A stretch of 56,276 bases of DNA from Eubacterium sp. (GCA_017450645.1 JAFSTE010000002.1:1-56276), one strand, 5' to 3'; positions 24,701-33,746 are shown, counted from the stretch's first letter. Notes: generated from the letters alone by a model not told the origin. Numbers and translations: made by a program.

Positions 24701-25559
24701 TGATAATATGCGACAGCCCGTTCATAATAGCCGACGCCACATCGGGCTTATTCATAGTGTAGATATGTATGTTATTAACCCCGTTTGCCATAAGGTCGAT
24801 AATCTGCTCGGTGGCATAGACTATTCCCGCCTGCTTCATAGACTCGGGGTTATCGCCGAAGCGCTCCATAATCCTGAAAAACTTTTTAGGTACGGAGCAG
24901 TTGGAAAGCTCTATACTCCTTTTAATCTGTACCGCATTTGTAATCGGCATAATGCCCGCAATAATCGGAACATCAATGCCCTTAATACGGCACATCTCGT
25001 AAAAATTAAGAAATTTTTCGTTATCAAAAAACATCTGCGAGGTCAGAAACGAAGCGCCGCAGTCAACCTTATATTTAAGGTGCTCTATATCCTCTATTCT
25101 GCTTTTGCTTTCGGGGTGGATTTCGGGGTAGCACGCAGCGCCTATGCAAAAATCGCCCATCGCCTTAATCTCGTTAATAAGCTGATAAGCATATTCAAAA
25201 TACTGCTTGTCGGGGAACACAAAGCCCTCAGGTATGTCGCCGCGAAGGGCAAGAATATTCTCGATATTATTATCCCTGAGCTCGCCCACAACCTCGTGAA
25301 TTTTATCGCGGGTGGAGGTAAGGCAGGTGAGGTGCGACAGCGGAGTTACACCGCTGTTTTTAATCTCGTTTGCAATCTCGGTAGTAAAGCCCGAGCGCGT
25401 GCCCGCAGCGCCGTAAGTAACGCTCATAAAAGCGGGAGATGCCCCGCTCATTTCGCGCACAACAGCCTTAGTGCTCTCGATTTTATCCCACTGCTTAGGC
25501 GGGAACACCTCGAACGAAACCGTAACCTTATTATCTTTTAAAATCTCGCTGATTTTCAT
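24693..25559 (-). CDS. metF: Methylenetetrahydrofolate reductase
   Basis: 288 residues. Makes 5-methyl-THF, the methyl donor for MetH. Seen: SFEVFPPKQWDKI (about 15-27), SVTYGAAGTRSG (about 47-58), LALRGDIPEG (about 101-110) and GIMPITN (about 197-203), all typical of bacterial MetF barrels. It leads the operon metF / activation subunit / metH / rrf2, giving a full methyl-transfer route. A consensus promoter is just upstream. Confidence 0.93.
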   Translation of the reverse strand: MKISEILKDNKVTVSFEVFPPKQWDKIESTKAVVREMSGASPAFMSVTYGAAGTRSGFTTEIANEIKNSGVTPLSHLTCLTSTRDKIHEVVGELRDNNIENILALRGDIPEGFVFPDKQYFEYAYQLINEIKAMGDFCIGAACYPEIHPESKSRIEDIEHLKYKVDCGASFLTSQMFFDNEKFLNFYEMCRIKGIDVPIIAGIMPITNAVQIKRSIELSNCSVPKKFFRIMERFGDNPESMKQAGIVYATEQIIDLMANGVNNIHIYTMNKPDVASAIMNGLSHIINE

Positions 25560-25597
25560 AATAATACCCTAAAATATTAATATAGATTTGAATATAA

Positions 25598-25626
25598 ATT
25601 ATAATCTTAATTTCCTACTTTGTCAA
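25598..25626 (-). promoter_or_regulatory. Consensus promoter of the metF-metH operon
   Basis: Minus-strand TTGACA (25621-25626), exactly 17 bp, TATAAT (25598-25603), a full consensus match. No SAM or T-box leader was recognised between it and metF; the leader is only about 30 nt. Confidence 0.85.
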
Positions 25627-25655
25627 TAGGGTTATAGACTCGAGTCGTTTAGATT

Positions 25656-27026
25656 TTATTTTAAAATTGCTGTGATTATCGTATCCGAATCAATTTCAAG
25701 CGTGGGGATAAAATCGCCGTCGTAAACGGTTTTGAGCTTCTCGTTTTGGTTTGACATAATAACCTTAGACGAGGTAAAGTCGCCCTCTATTTCAAGGGTG
25801 TTCTTTTCGCCCTCGTTTACGGCTACAATTACCGTACTGCCGTCTGGTACGCTAAACGCAAAAACATTAAAATCGTTATTATCCGCAGTCGGTCTTACGC
25901 CGATATTAAGCGCCACCGAGCCAACGGGAATGAACTTTGAAAAATGAGCGTAGCCGTAATACCTTTCGGCGATACTCCACTCCTTAAAATCGGGCGACGC
26001 GGAGATAAGCGAGTCCGCATAGTCAAAGCCGTCCTCTTTTTTAGCTATACCGTTTACCGCAACCCACGAGGTCCACGAAACCGCCTGGCAGTAAATCATA
26101 TCCTGACCGATTATTCTCGCGGTAATAAGCGCGCCTTTAAAATCGCGCGTGTGATGTCTGCACGGAAGCTCGCACCACTCGGTCATATCGAAGCGGTACT
26201 GCGGGTTAGCGCGCACAATCTGCTTACAAAAATCGTAGCGCGACTCGGGCGAGTTATCAACATGATAGGAATGATACGCGATAATATCCGTAACCTCCAT
26301 AATCTCGTCGTCCGCAAGGATTGCCCAGAGGTATTTAGGCGTGGTCTGCAGTAGCTCTCCGCTTTCGGGGATACACATTTTTACGGGGATGTTGCGCCTT
26401 TTAATCTCGGTTGCAAAGATATGAAGCACCTCGGCAACCTCCTCGGGCTCGTAGTGGCACCCCTCCTGCCACACGACATCGCCGCCCCATTTCCACTGCG
26501 GCTCGTTAATCGGGCTTATGTATTTTACGGGGAAACCCTGCTCGATAAAATACTCGGTAACAGTCAGAAAGTAGTGTGCAAAAGCGCGGTATTTCGACTT
26601 AGGAATATTACAGGTATGCTTTAACAGACCGCCCGACGCCTGACCGGTCGAGGTCTGAGAGTAATGCGGAGAATTTGCAAACAGGATAAGCGTGTCGACA
26701 TTACCCGTATCGAGCGCCTTTTTCATAACCTCTACGGCGGTTTTGTCGCGGGTGAAATCCCACGAGGTTTCCTCCTTCTCCTTATCAAAAAGCATCATCG
26801 ACTCGGTCCTGCGCCACGGGTCGGGCACGCGACAGTTTTCGGGGTCCGTGCCGCCGCCGATATTGTAGCGATATATATTAAGTCCGAGTCCGTCCTTTCC
26901 GTACAGCAGGTCAATAATTTTGTCCTGCGTGTCGCTGTCCTTACACGCCTGAGCCCACCAGCAGGCAGAGGTGCCCCAGCCCTTGGTTTTCTGGAGCTTT
27001 TTTGCGGTGCTTAGATTAATTTTCAT
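25656..27026 (-). CDS. GH30-family glycoside hydrolase, cytoplasmic
   Basis: 456 residues. GH30 barrel signatures: GWGTSACWWAQ (about 16-26), YRYNIGGGTDP (about 52-62), LFANSPHYSQ (about 114-123), catalytic acid Glu in SPINEPQWKWGG (about 170-181) and probable nucleophile Glu in FDMTEWCELP (about 283-292). A beta-sandwich C-terminus follows. The pattern is close to endo-beta-1,6-galactanase-like members. No signal peptide is present, so the substrate must be an imported oligosaccharide. AAGGGG ribosome site upstream. Single gene. Confidence 0.82.
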   Translation of the reverse strand: MKINLSTAKKLQKTKGWGTSACWWAQACKDSDTQDKIIDLLYGKDGLGLNIYRYNIGGGTDPENCRVPDPWRRTESMMLFDKEKEETSWDFTRDKTAVEVMKKALDTGNVDTLILFANSPHYSQTSTGQASGGLLKHTCNIPKSKYRAFAHYFLTVTEYFIEQGFPVKYISPINEPQWKWGGDVVWQEGCHYEPEEVAEVLHIFATEIKRRNIPVKMCIPESGELLQTTPKYLWAILADDEIMEVTDIIAYHSYHVDNSPESRYDFCKQIVRANPQYRFDMTEWCELPCRHHTRDFKGALITARIIGQDMIYCQAVSWTSWVAVNGIAKKEDGFDYADSLISASPDFKEWSIAERYYGYAHFSKFIPVGSVALNIGVRPTADNNDFNVFAFSVPDGSTVIVAVNEGEKNTLEIEGDFTSSKVIMSNQNEKLKTVYDGDFIPTLEIDSDTIITAILK

Positions 27027-27139
27027 AAATTTTACCCCTTAATTTTAATATGCTATTATTATAAGATTTAGCGCGCAATAAGTCAATTAAAGCGCTTAAA
27101 TATGGACAATAATGCAGAAAATAACCGAATTAAATTAAC

Positions 27140-27170
27140 AAAAGGACAAGCCGCTACTTGTCCTTTTTTT
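27140..27170. terminator. Terminator overlapping the membrane-protein stop codon
   Basis: AAAGGACAAG (27141-27150), 6-nt loop, CTTGTCCTTT (27157-27166), with T tracts on both sides. The stop codon of the minus-strand gene falls in the loop. Confidence 0.8.
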
Positions 27171-27840
27171 TAGGCTTTTTGTTGCGCACGATTATCATAA
27201 AAATCATACCGATAACGCCGCCGATCGCGTTCATCATCATGTCCGTCACAGTGTCAAACAGACCGAGATAACCGTAATCGTTTCTGAAACGGGCGATGTC
27301 GTACGCCATAGTTTCCTTGCCCTCTTTTGCGAGCTGTAAATTAGTGCCGTGCAGGGTGTCCATAAGAAATTCGTAAAACTCCCATCCTACCGCAACCGAC
27401 AGCGCGAACATAAGGCTGAACATTGCCGCAAGCGTAACCGCGCACTCGCCCTTTTTGCGCTGAATTATAAAGGCAAAGTTATAGCCGAAAACGGCGCACA
27501 CCATACCCGCCATAATATGCATAAACTCGTCGAACCATTTATACTGCTCGAATAATTCAAGATACGAGCCGAACACAATACCTATAAATATTACAAGGTT
27601 CAGCATAGTCTGGTTAAGCGGCGGCACCTCCTCAATAAAGCTGCCGTTACCTAAAATCTGGAACAAATCCCAGAGATGCGTAAAGATAAAACAAAATACG
27701 CTCTCAAATCCCATTACCAAATCACCGTGCACGAACGAATATGTCGCGCAGATAATCATAGCAAGCCTTACAATCAGCCAGAATATCAGCTGACCTTTTG
27801 GTATATCTTTTATGGGGTCCTTCTTAATTTTATACTTCAT
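27154..27840 (-). CDS. Polytopic membrane protein, YjdF/DUF2238-like
   Basis: 228 residues with five or six hydrophobic segments. Landmarks WFDEFMHIMAGMVCAVFGY (about 100-118), VGWEFYEFLMDTLHGTNLQ (about 147-165) and FDTVTDMMMNAIGGVIG (about 193-209) resemble the DUF2238/YjdF group. Conserved His, Glu and Asp in these stretches face membrane surfaces and suggest a metal or substrate site. Function unknown. The C-terminus is Lys-rich. GGAGGG site upstream. Confidence 0.65.
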   Translation of the reverse strand: MKYKIKKDPIKDIPKGQLIFWLIVRLAMIICATYSFVHGDLVMGFESVFCFIFTHLWDLFQILGNGSFIEEVPPLNQTMLNLVIFIGIVFGSYLELFEQYKWFDEFMHIMAGMVCAVFGYNFAFIIQRKKGECAVTLAAMFSLMFALSVAVGWEFYEFLMDTLHGTNLQLAKEGKETMAYDIARFRNDYGYLGLFDTVTDMMMNAIGGVIGMIFMIIVRNKKPKKKDK

Positions 27841-27992
27841 AGCACCCTCCGTACAGTTAATATCCTTATATTACCACAACTTTTTACATTTTTAAAGTCT
27901 ATTTATAAAATAAATATAAACTTATTAATTTGGGCTTTGTAATTTAATATCTTTTCGTTATAATAGTAAAAAAGTTTTTTAGGGGGAGAATT

Positions 27993-29735
27993 ATGACTAC
28001 ACCAAAAGCACCATGGTTAAAGTATTACGGCGACATTCCTCACACACTTGATTACCCCCAGGGTTCTATGTACGAGGCGCTCAAATATGCTTATGACAAT
28101 CATCTTCACGGAAACGGCTACAAAAATCCCGCATATGTGTTCCAGGGCAAAAAAACCTCGTATCCCGAGTTCTTCAAAAAGATTGACAGTATTGCAAAGT
28201 CATTTATGGCAATAGGCATTAACGCGGGCGATAAGGTAACGATTTGTATGCCTAACGCACCGCAGGGTATCGACAGCTTTTATGCTCTTAACAGAATCGG
28301 CGCCGTACCCGCAATGATTCACCCGCTTTCGGCAGAGGGCGAAATCAATTTTTATGTTACACATTCGCACAGTAAGGCAATACTCGTGCTTGATATGTTT
28401 TACGAAAAGGTACTTAACGCCCTCAAGGACGTTGAGGAGCCGGTTAAGATTATCGTAGCTCATATTAAAGACGAGCTCCCCTTCCCGCTCAATATGCTCT
28501 ATCCGCTTACAGTTAAGGATAAGCCCGCTCCGCTTCCTAAGGATAATAAAGATGTTATCGACTGGAAGGACTTTCTTGCAGGCGGCAAGGCTGTGAAGGA
28601 CCTTCCCGACACCTTCCCCGGCAAGGACGACACCGCGGTTATACTTTTCAGCGGCGGTACAACGGGCGTATCAAAGGGTATCGAGCTTACAAATATGAAT
28701 ATGAACGCGCTCGGCTATCAGGTTTCGTCAAACGCGGGCTTCCCGATGACAAACTTAAAGATGTTCTCGGTTATGCCGCTTTTCCACGGCTTCGGTCTCG
28801 GCGTCGGCATACATACCGCGCTCGTTTCGTGCGCTACCTGCATACTCATCCCGCAGTTTACTATTAAGACCTATGCACGCGATGTGCTTAAATACAAGCC
28901 TAATGTTATCGTAGGCGTGCCTACTCTGTTTGAAGCGCTGCTTCGTTCCGACGGATTTAAGGGTGCGGATTTGAGCTTTTTGCGCGGCGTTTTCTGCGGC
29001 GGCGACTCGCTTTCGGTAGAGCTTAAGAAAAAGGTTGACGCCTTCCTTAAAGAGCATAACGCCAGCGTACAGATTCGTGAGGGCTACGGCACAACGGAGT
29101 GCGTTACCGCGTCCTGCCTTACTCCGTACGATTTCTTCCGCGAGGGCAGTATCGGTATTCCGTTCTCGGATACCTTCTATCAGATTGTTGACCCGAACAC
29201 CGACGAGGAGGTGCCATACGGCACAGAGGGCGAAATCTGTATTATGGGCCCGACGGTTATGAAGGGCTACCTTCACAACAAGGCTGAAACCGCCTCTACG
29301 CTCAGAACTCACGACGACGGTAATGTGTGGCTTCACACGGGCGACCTCGGAACAATGGACGAGGACGGCTTTATCTACTACAAACAAAGACTTAAGAGAC
29401 TCATTATCGTATCGGGATTTAATGTATATCCGTCACAGGTTGAAAACACTATCGACGCACATCCCGATGTGCTGCTCTCTTGTGCAATCGGTATCCCCGA
29501 CCCGTACAAGATGCATAAGGTTAAGGCGTTCGTAGTACTTCGCCCGGGCGTTGAGCCGAGCGATAAGATTAAGGACGAAATCCTCGAGCACTGCAGAAAG
29601 AATATTTCTAAGCACGCAATGCCGAGAGAGATTGAATTCCGTACCGAGCTTCCAAAAACTCTTGTAGGCAAGGTTGCATACAGAAAGCTTGAAGAGGAAG
29701 AAGAAGCTAAGCTTAAAGCACAGGCAACAGAATAA
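27993..29735 (+). CDS. Acyl-CoA synthetase (AMP-forming)
   Basis: 580 residues. Activates a carboxylic acid with ATP to an acyl-AMP and then to a CoA ester. Motifs: phosphate-binding FSGGTTGVSKGIELT (about 217-231), GYGTTECVTAS (about 363-373), and hinge HTGDLGTMDEDGFIYYKQR (about 450-468), followed by the GFNVYPSQVE and catalytic-Lys region VGKVAYRKL near the end. It resembles long-chain fatty-acid CoA ligases, but chain length cannot be told. Preceded by TATAAT at 27958-27963 and AGGGGGAG. Confidence 0.85.
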   Translation: MTTPKAPWLKYYGDIPHTLDYPQGSMYEALKYAYDNHLHGNGYKNPAYVFQGKKTSYPEFFKKIDSIAKSFMAIGINAGDKVTICMPNAPQGIDSFYALNRIGAVPAMIHPLSAEGEINFYVTHSHSKAILVLDMFYEKVLNALKDVEEPVKIIVAHIKDELPFPLNMLYPLTVKDKPAPLPKDNKDVIDWKDFLAGGKAVKDLPDTFPGKDDTAVILFSGGTTGVSKGIELTNMNMNALGYQVSSNAGFPMTNLKMFSVMPLFHGFGLGVGIHTALVSCATCILIPQFTIKTYARDVLKYKPNVIVGVPTLFEALLRSDGFKGADLSFLRGVFCGGDSLSVELKKKVDAFLKEHNASVQIREGYGTTECVTASCLTPYDFFREGSIGIPFSDTFYQIVDPNTDEEVPYGTEGEICIMGPTVMKGYLHNKAETASTLRTHDDGNVWLHTGDLGTMDEDGFIYYKQRLKRLIIVSGFNVYPSQVENTIDAHPDVLLSCAIGIPDPYKMHKVKAFVVLRPGVEPSDKIKDEILEHCRKNISKHAMPREIEFRTELPKTLVGKVAYRKLEEEEEAKLKAQATE

Positions 29736-29750
29736 TTAGTATTAAATACA

Positions 29751-29785
29751 AAAGGATTGAGGGTTTATTCCTCAATCCTTTTTTC
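29751..29785. terminator. Bidirectional terminator
   Basis: AAAGGATTGAGG (29751-29762), 7-nt loop, CCTCAATCCTTT (29770-29781) then T. It ends the acyl-CoA synthetase gene and the converging XRE gene, whose stop codon lies in the loop. Confidence 0.85.
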
Positions 29786-30004
29786 TATTTCAAGTACAAT
29801 ATCGCTCATTTTCACATCAAGCGCCTCGGATATTCTGTAAAGCGTTTCAAGCGTTGGCTTTCTTTCCCCGCGCTCAATGGCAGATAAATGCGTTCTGCCG
29901 ATACCTGCTAAACCGCTGATGACTTCTTGAGAAATATTCTTTTTTATGCGAAAATCTGCAATGACACTACCAACAATCTTTGAATCAAGCATTGGAATAA
30001 ACAT
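29765..30004 (-). CDS. Small XRE-family repressor, module 1
   Basis: 79 residues, almost wholly one HTH_3 domain: SVIADFRIKKNISQEVISGL and AGIGRTHLSAIERGERKPTL (about 12-52). The start codon follows GAGGTGG. It is divergent from a small membrane protein, and the 106-bp space between them holds a promoter overlapped by two repeated operator-like sites. Autoregulation and control of the neighbour are likely. A structurally parallel pair is at 44029-44988. Confidence 0.85.
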   Translation of the reverse strand: MFIPMLDSKIVGSVIADFRIKKNISQEVISGLAGIGRTHLSAIERGERKPTLETLYRISEALDVKMSDIVLEIEKRIEE

Positions 30005-30050
30005 TCATACCACCTCACATAGAGTGTATGATATATTTCTCCCGTTTATG

Positions 30051-30089
30051 AACACATATGTTGACATTTGAACACTTATGTGTTAAAAT
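30051..30089 (+). promoter_or_regulatory. Promoter with two operator-like repeats, module 1
   Basis: TTGACA (30061-30066), 17 bp, TAAAAT (30084-30089). AACACATATGTTG (30051-30063) and the palindrome AACACTTATGTGTT (30071-30084) repeat with a 20-bp period, about two helical turns, and cover the -35 and the spacer. They are the natural binding sites for the adjacent XRE protein. Confidence 0.65.
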
Positions 30090-30110
30090 GTCGGCAAGGA
30101 GGTTATAATT

Positions 30111-30749
30111 ATGGCAGAACAGTTTAATTATCAAAATGCTCCGCAGCAGCAAAATGTTGACGTACAAAACGCAGTAAACGCTGCAATGCAGGAGCAAAAG
30201 AAAAAGAAACGCAAAAAAAGACTGATTATCCTTGCAGTTATCGCAGTTGTGATTATTGCGCTGATTGCGCTGATGTCAGGCGGTAATGACGATGACAGCA
30301 AGACAATAAGCGATTCAGATACCGCTGCTTCGCAAAGTGCTGACGAAACAACCGCTGCACCTACCGAAAAGAAAGTCAACGCAGGTCAGGAAGTTACTCT
30401 TGAAAAAATGAAAGTTAAATTCATTTCATGCGACGCTGACTATAAGGACTACGACGAGTATTCAGAGCCAAAAAGCGGCAACAAAATAGTTAGAGCGGAA
30501 TTTGAGTTTGAAAACACTTCTGACATAGATATTTCGCTTTCAAACTTTGATTGCTATGCCGATAATAAAAAATGCGAAGAGTATTATGGCGCTGACGATT
30601 ATGCAAGTCCTGCACTCGAATCAGTATCAGCAGGCAGAACACTTACATCAATAGTTTACTTTGAAGTTCCCGAAAATGCAAAAACAGTCGAACTTGAAAT
30701 GGACGACGAACTTTGGGGTAGCACAAAAACTATATTTGTAATTAAATAA
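30111..30749 (+). CDS. Single-pass membrane protein with DUF4352-like extracellular domain
   Basis: 212 residues. A cytoplasmic start (about 1-38) ends in KKKKRKKR, then one membrane helix (LIILAVIAVVIIALIALM), an acidic/Ser/Thr linker and a beta-sandwich domain of about 125 residues. The domain begins VNAGQEVTLEKMKVKFIS and contains RAEFEFENTSDIDISLSNF, typical of the DUF4352 immunoglobulin-like fold. Function unknown; such proteins are often lipoproteins or surface sensors. Controlled by the divergent XRE gene. Ends at a bidirectional terminator. Confidence 0.75.
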   Translation: MAEQFNYQNAPQQQNVDVQNAVNAAMQEQKKKKRKKRLIILAVIAVVIIALIALMSGGNDDDSKTISDSDTAASQSADETTAAPTEKKVNAGQEVTLEKMKVKFISCDADYKDYDEYSEPKSGNKIVRAEFEFENTSDIDISLSNFDCYADNKKCEEYYGADDYASPALESVSAGRTLTSIVYFEVPENAKTVELEMDDELWGSTKTIFVIK

Positions 30750-30753
30750 GTAA

Positions 30754-30788
30754 ATGGAGCAACCGCTGTTTGGGTTGCTCCATTTTTC
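30754..30788. terminator. Bidirectional terminator
   Basis: ATGGAGCAAC (30754-30763), 10-nt loop, GTTGCTCCAT (30774-30783) then T. It separates the DUF4352-like gene from GH127. Confidence 0.8.
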
Positions 30789-32694
30789 ATATTCTTATAT
30801 AAATCTGCATTTCGTTTTCGCCCCTGTTGCCCCAGCGGTAATAGGGGTGGAATTTTATTTTGCAGGGCGATTTAGGCGTATCGGACAGCGGGAGATAAAG
30901 CTTTTGTATATCCTCCTCGCGCCAGCCGTCAGCGATTAAAAATTCGCCGTCCTGAGTAAAGCAGGTGTTTCTGTCGAGTATCAGCTTCTGCAGGTCAGCG
31001 CCGTTATCAACCTCTTCGGCGCAGTAGACAAGCGGACCCTTTTGAAGCGCGGCTTTACCGACATTTGCACGCACGCGGTTAGAGCACATAACAAGCTGCG
31101 GCGTGTTATCAAAATGCGCCGTAATAGTAGTCCTTCCGTCTATCATAAAATACGCGTAGCCGTCCTTAACCGTATGCTCCGCGCTGAATTTTACGCTTTT
31201 GCACCAGTCGGGAATACGCAGCGCAAGCGACATTTTATGCTTCGGGTTAAGAGTGATTTCAACCCTTCCGCTACTTGTGTAATCGCTGTTAATACAAACC
31301 TCGGCGATGTCGGATTTAACCGTAGCGCCGATATATTGATGTACAAAAAAGGTACTGTCATTTTCCGCAAACGCGTACTCGCCGATACTCGATATGAGCC
31401 TTGCAAGATTCGGCGGGCAGCACGCGCAGCCAAACCATTTTTGGCGTACTGGCTTAATGTGGCGCTTACGCGAATCCTCGCGCGAAGCGGTGGGATTAAC
31501 CTCGAGCGGATTGACATAGAAAAAGCTTTTGCCGTCCTCGCCCATAGCGGCAAGCACAGTGTTATACAGCGCGCGCTCGGCAACGTCGGCGTAATCGGAG
31601 CTTGCGTCAATTTCGCTCATACGCCGCGCAAAGAAAATCAAGCCGATTGCAGCGCAGGTTTCGCTGTACGCAAGGTCGTTAGGCAAATCGTAGTTAAACG
31701 AAAACGCCTCGCCGTCGCAGGTTGCGCCTATACCGCCTGTAATATATAGCTTTTTATTCTTAATATTATTCCATATATTTTTACACGATGTATAAATTTC
31801 GCCGTCGTCGGTGTACTTAACAACATCGGCAGCGCCGCTGTAAAGATAAACGCCCCTTACCGCGTGACCGACGGCTTCGTCCTGATTTTTAAACGGACGG
31901 TGCGCCTGGTTATAGTGGTAGTATTCGCCCTCGCGGGAGGTTTTACCCTGCTCAATATCAAAATAATACGGCTTCTTTCCGCGCTCGGTTACAAAAAATC
32001 GCGCGGTGTCAAGATAGCGCTTTTCGCCCGTTTCCTCATACAGCTTTACGAGCGCAAGCTCCGCGATTTCGTGGCCGCCGTATCCGCGGATTTTGTCCTC
32101 GCCGAAGGTGGAGCAGATTAAATCCGCAAACCGCAACGCGCAGTCAAGCAGCTTTTTATCGTTAGTTGCGTGATAAAACGCAACGCCCGCCTCGGCAAGA
32201 TGGCCGAAGCAGTAAAGCTCGTGATTATCGCGCAGATTGCTGAACGCCTTACTGATATCGTTAATAATATAAAGCGTGTCGAGGTAGCCGTTTTCAAGCT
32301 GAGCGGCGCAGATTATGTCAACGAGCTCCTTTGCCTTTTGCTCAAGCTCGCTGTCGGGGTGGTTAATAAGACTGTACGCAACAGCTTCAAGCCATTTATA
32401 CGCGTCGCTGTCCTGAAAAACCCAGCCCTTAAAGGAGCCGGCGTCGCTGTTTTCGTCGGTGTACTGCCAGCGGTCGATAGGATAAACGGGTACGCTTTTA
32501 CCGCTTTTGAGCATAGAAACAACAGCCGCTGCCTTTTTAAAATTCTCAATGCAGTAGCTCTTTTCCGCGCCGTCAACGCGGTCGTGCAGAGCTTCGTACT
32601 GATACGGGATAACCTCGCGCCGTACGAGCTCGCAAACGCCGTTCCAGAACGGGTCGTCAAGTTTGATTTTGTTTAACGGTATGTGTTTGTTCAT
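30787..32694 (-). CDS. GH127-family beta-L-arabinofuranosidase
   Basis: 635 residues. Matches the GH127 (HypBA1-like) family: start NKIKLDDPFWNGVCELVRRE, GGIGATCDGEAFS (about 328-340) and the Cys-rich active-site motif WFGCACCPPNLARLISS (about 430-446), where Cys acts as nucleophile and neighbouring Cys with Glu bind zinc. It releases L-arabinose from beta-linked arabino-oligosaccharides. No signal peptide, so it works in the cytoplasm. Start at 32694 is 2 bp after the galM stop codon without its own clear ribosome site, implying coupled translation. Confidence 0.87.
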   Translation of the reverse strand: MNKHIPLNKIKLDDPFWNGVCELVRREVIPYQYEALHDRVDGAEKSYCIENFKKAAAVVSMLKSGKSVPVYPIDRWQYTDENSDAGSFKGWVFQDSDAYKWLEAVAYSLINHPDSELEQKAKELVDIICAAQLENGYLDTLYIINDISKAFSNLRDNHELYCFGHLAEAGVAFYHATNDKKLLDCALRFADLICSTFGEDKIRGYGGHEIAELALVKLYEETGEKRYLDTARFFVTERGKKPYYFDIEQGKTSREGEYYHYNQAHRPFKNQDEAVGHAVRGVYLYSGAADVVKYTDDGEIYTSCKNIWNNIKNKKLYITGGIGATCDGEAFSFNYDLPNDLAYSETCAAIGLIFFARRMSEIDASSDYADVAERALYNTVLAAMGEDGKSFFYVNPLEVNPTASREDSRKRHIKPVRQKWFGCACCPPNLARLISSIGEYAFAENDSTFFVHQYIGATVKSDIAEVCINSDYTSSGRVEITLNPKHKMSLALRIPDWCKSVKFSAEHTVKDGYAYFMIDGRTTITAHFDNTPQLVMCSNRVRANVGKAALQKGPLVYCAEEVDNGADLQKLILDRNTCFTQDGEFLIADGWREEDIQKLYLPLSDTPKSPCKIKFHPYYRWGNRGENEMQIYIRI

Positions 32695-32696
32695 TG

Positions 32697-33746
32697 TTAA
32701 ATCGTGGTAAATCTGAATTCGGTAGTCGTTTTGAACTCCTCGTCCGCCTTTACTGTCCACAGCGGGAAGGAGTCGATGTTAAGCGCATCGGGGTAAAACT
32801 GCGTTTCAAGCGCAACGCCGCGACGATAAGTTACCTTGCTGTCGCCCTTGCCGACGGTGTAATCCCTTTTGAGCCAGCCGCCGCAGTAAAGCTGAATACC
32901 CGGAAGGTCGGTGTAAACCTCCATTTTGCGACCGCTCTCTCTTTCTTCGAGCACTGCCGCAAGCGCAAATGCGCCGTCCTTATTCCTCAGGCAGTAGTTG
33001 TTATCGTATCCCACATCGCCGATGCACGCCCTGAACGGTTCGTCGATATTGTCGCCGATTTTGTGAAGCGCGGTAAAGTCCATCATCGTGCCCTTAACCT
33101 CGCCGAGCTCGCCCGTTGCAAGCTGTGATGTGTCCGTTTCGGTAAAATAATCCGCAAGGATTTGCAGATAGTGGTTTTCGACCGTTTCGCCCGCCTTGCC
33201 CGAAAGGTTAAAATAGGTGTGGTTTGTCGGGTTTGCAACGGTGTTTTTGTCGGACAGTACGGAGTAGTCAATTTTCAGCGTGTTGTCGTTTGTCAGCGTA
33301 TATTTTACGCGCATCGTGAAGTTGCCGGGGAAGCCGTCCTCGCCGTCGGGCGAAAAGCGCTTGAAGGTAACAAAATCATCGCCCGTTTCTTCAACATCCC
33401 ACAAGCCGAAGCTGAATGTTCCGCCGCCGTGAAGAGTCCAGGTTCCCTGATTTTGCGGGGTGGTATATTCCCTGCCCTCAAAGGTGAATTTGCCGTCGCG
33501 GATGCGGTTTGCCCATCTGCCGACGGTAAGTCCCTGATAGCCGTAATCGGGGTTTACATAATCCGCCGCGTTGTCAAAACCGAGCACAACATCCTCGATT
33601 TTACCGTTTTTGTCGGGTATGTTAATCGCGTGAACGCCTGCGCCGAGAGTCATAAGCTCGGCGGACGCACCGCTTGAATTAGTGATTTTGTAGATATATA
33701 CCTTTTTACCGTTTAACTCGTCAAAATAAAGCTTTTCAACAGACAT
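32697..33746 (-). CDS. galM: Aldose 1-epimerase
   Basis: 349 residues. Interconverts alpha and beta anomers of free sugars. Catalytic His is in NPTNHTYFNLSG (about 174-185) and the base Glu in VALETQFYPDALN (about 308-320); GRWANRIRDGKF near 77-88 is the substrate-binding stretch. It is the first gene of a two-gene unit with GH127, so it may act on arabinose or galactose released by that enzyme. Ribosome site AAGGAG upstream. Confidence 0.9.
   Translation of the reverse strand: MSVEKLYFDELNGKKVYIYKITNSSGASAELMTLGAGVHAINIPDKNGKIEDVVLGFDNAADYVNPDYGYQGLTVGRWANRIRDGKFTFEGREYTTPQNQGTWTLHGGGTFSFGLWDVEETGDDFVTFKRFSPDGEDGFPGNFTMRVKYTLTNDNTLKIDYSVLSDKNTVANPTNHTYFNLSGKAGETVENHYLQILADYFTETDTSQLATGELGEVKGTMMDFTALHKIGDNIDEPFRACIGDVGYDNNYCLRNKDGAFALAAVLEERESGRKMEVYTDLPGIQLYCGGWLKRDYTVGKGDSKVTYRRGVALETQFYPDALNIDSFPLWTVKADEEFKTTTEFRFTTI

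Noticed and set aside
25560-25655. A SAM riboswitch or T-box before metF
   Set aside because: Only about 30 nt lie between the consensus promoter and metF, too short for either leader, and no matching motifs were seen.
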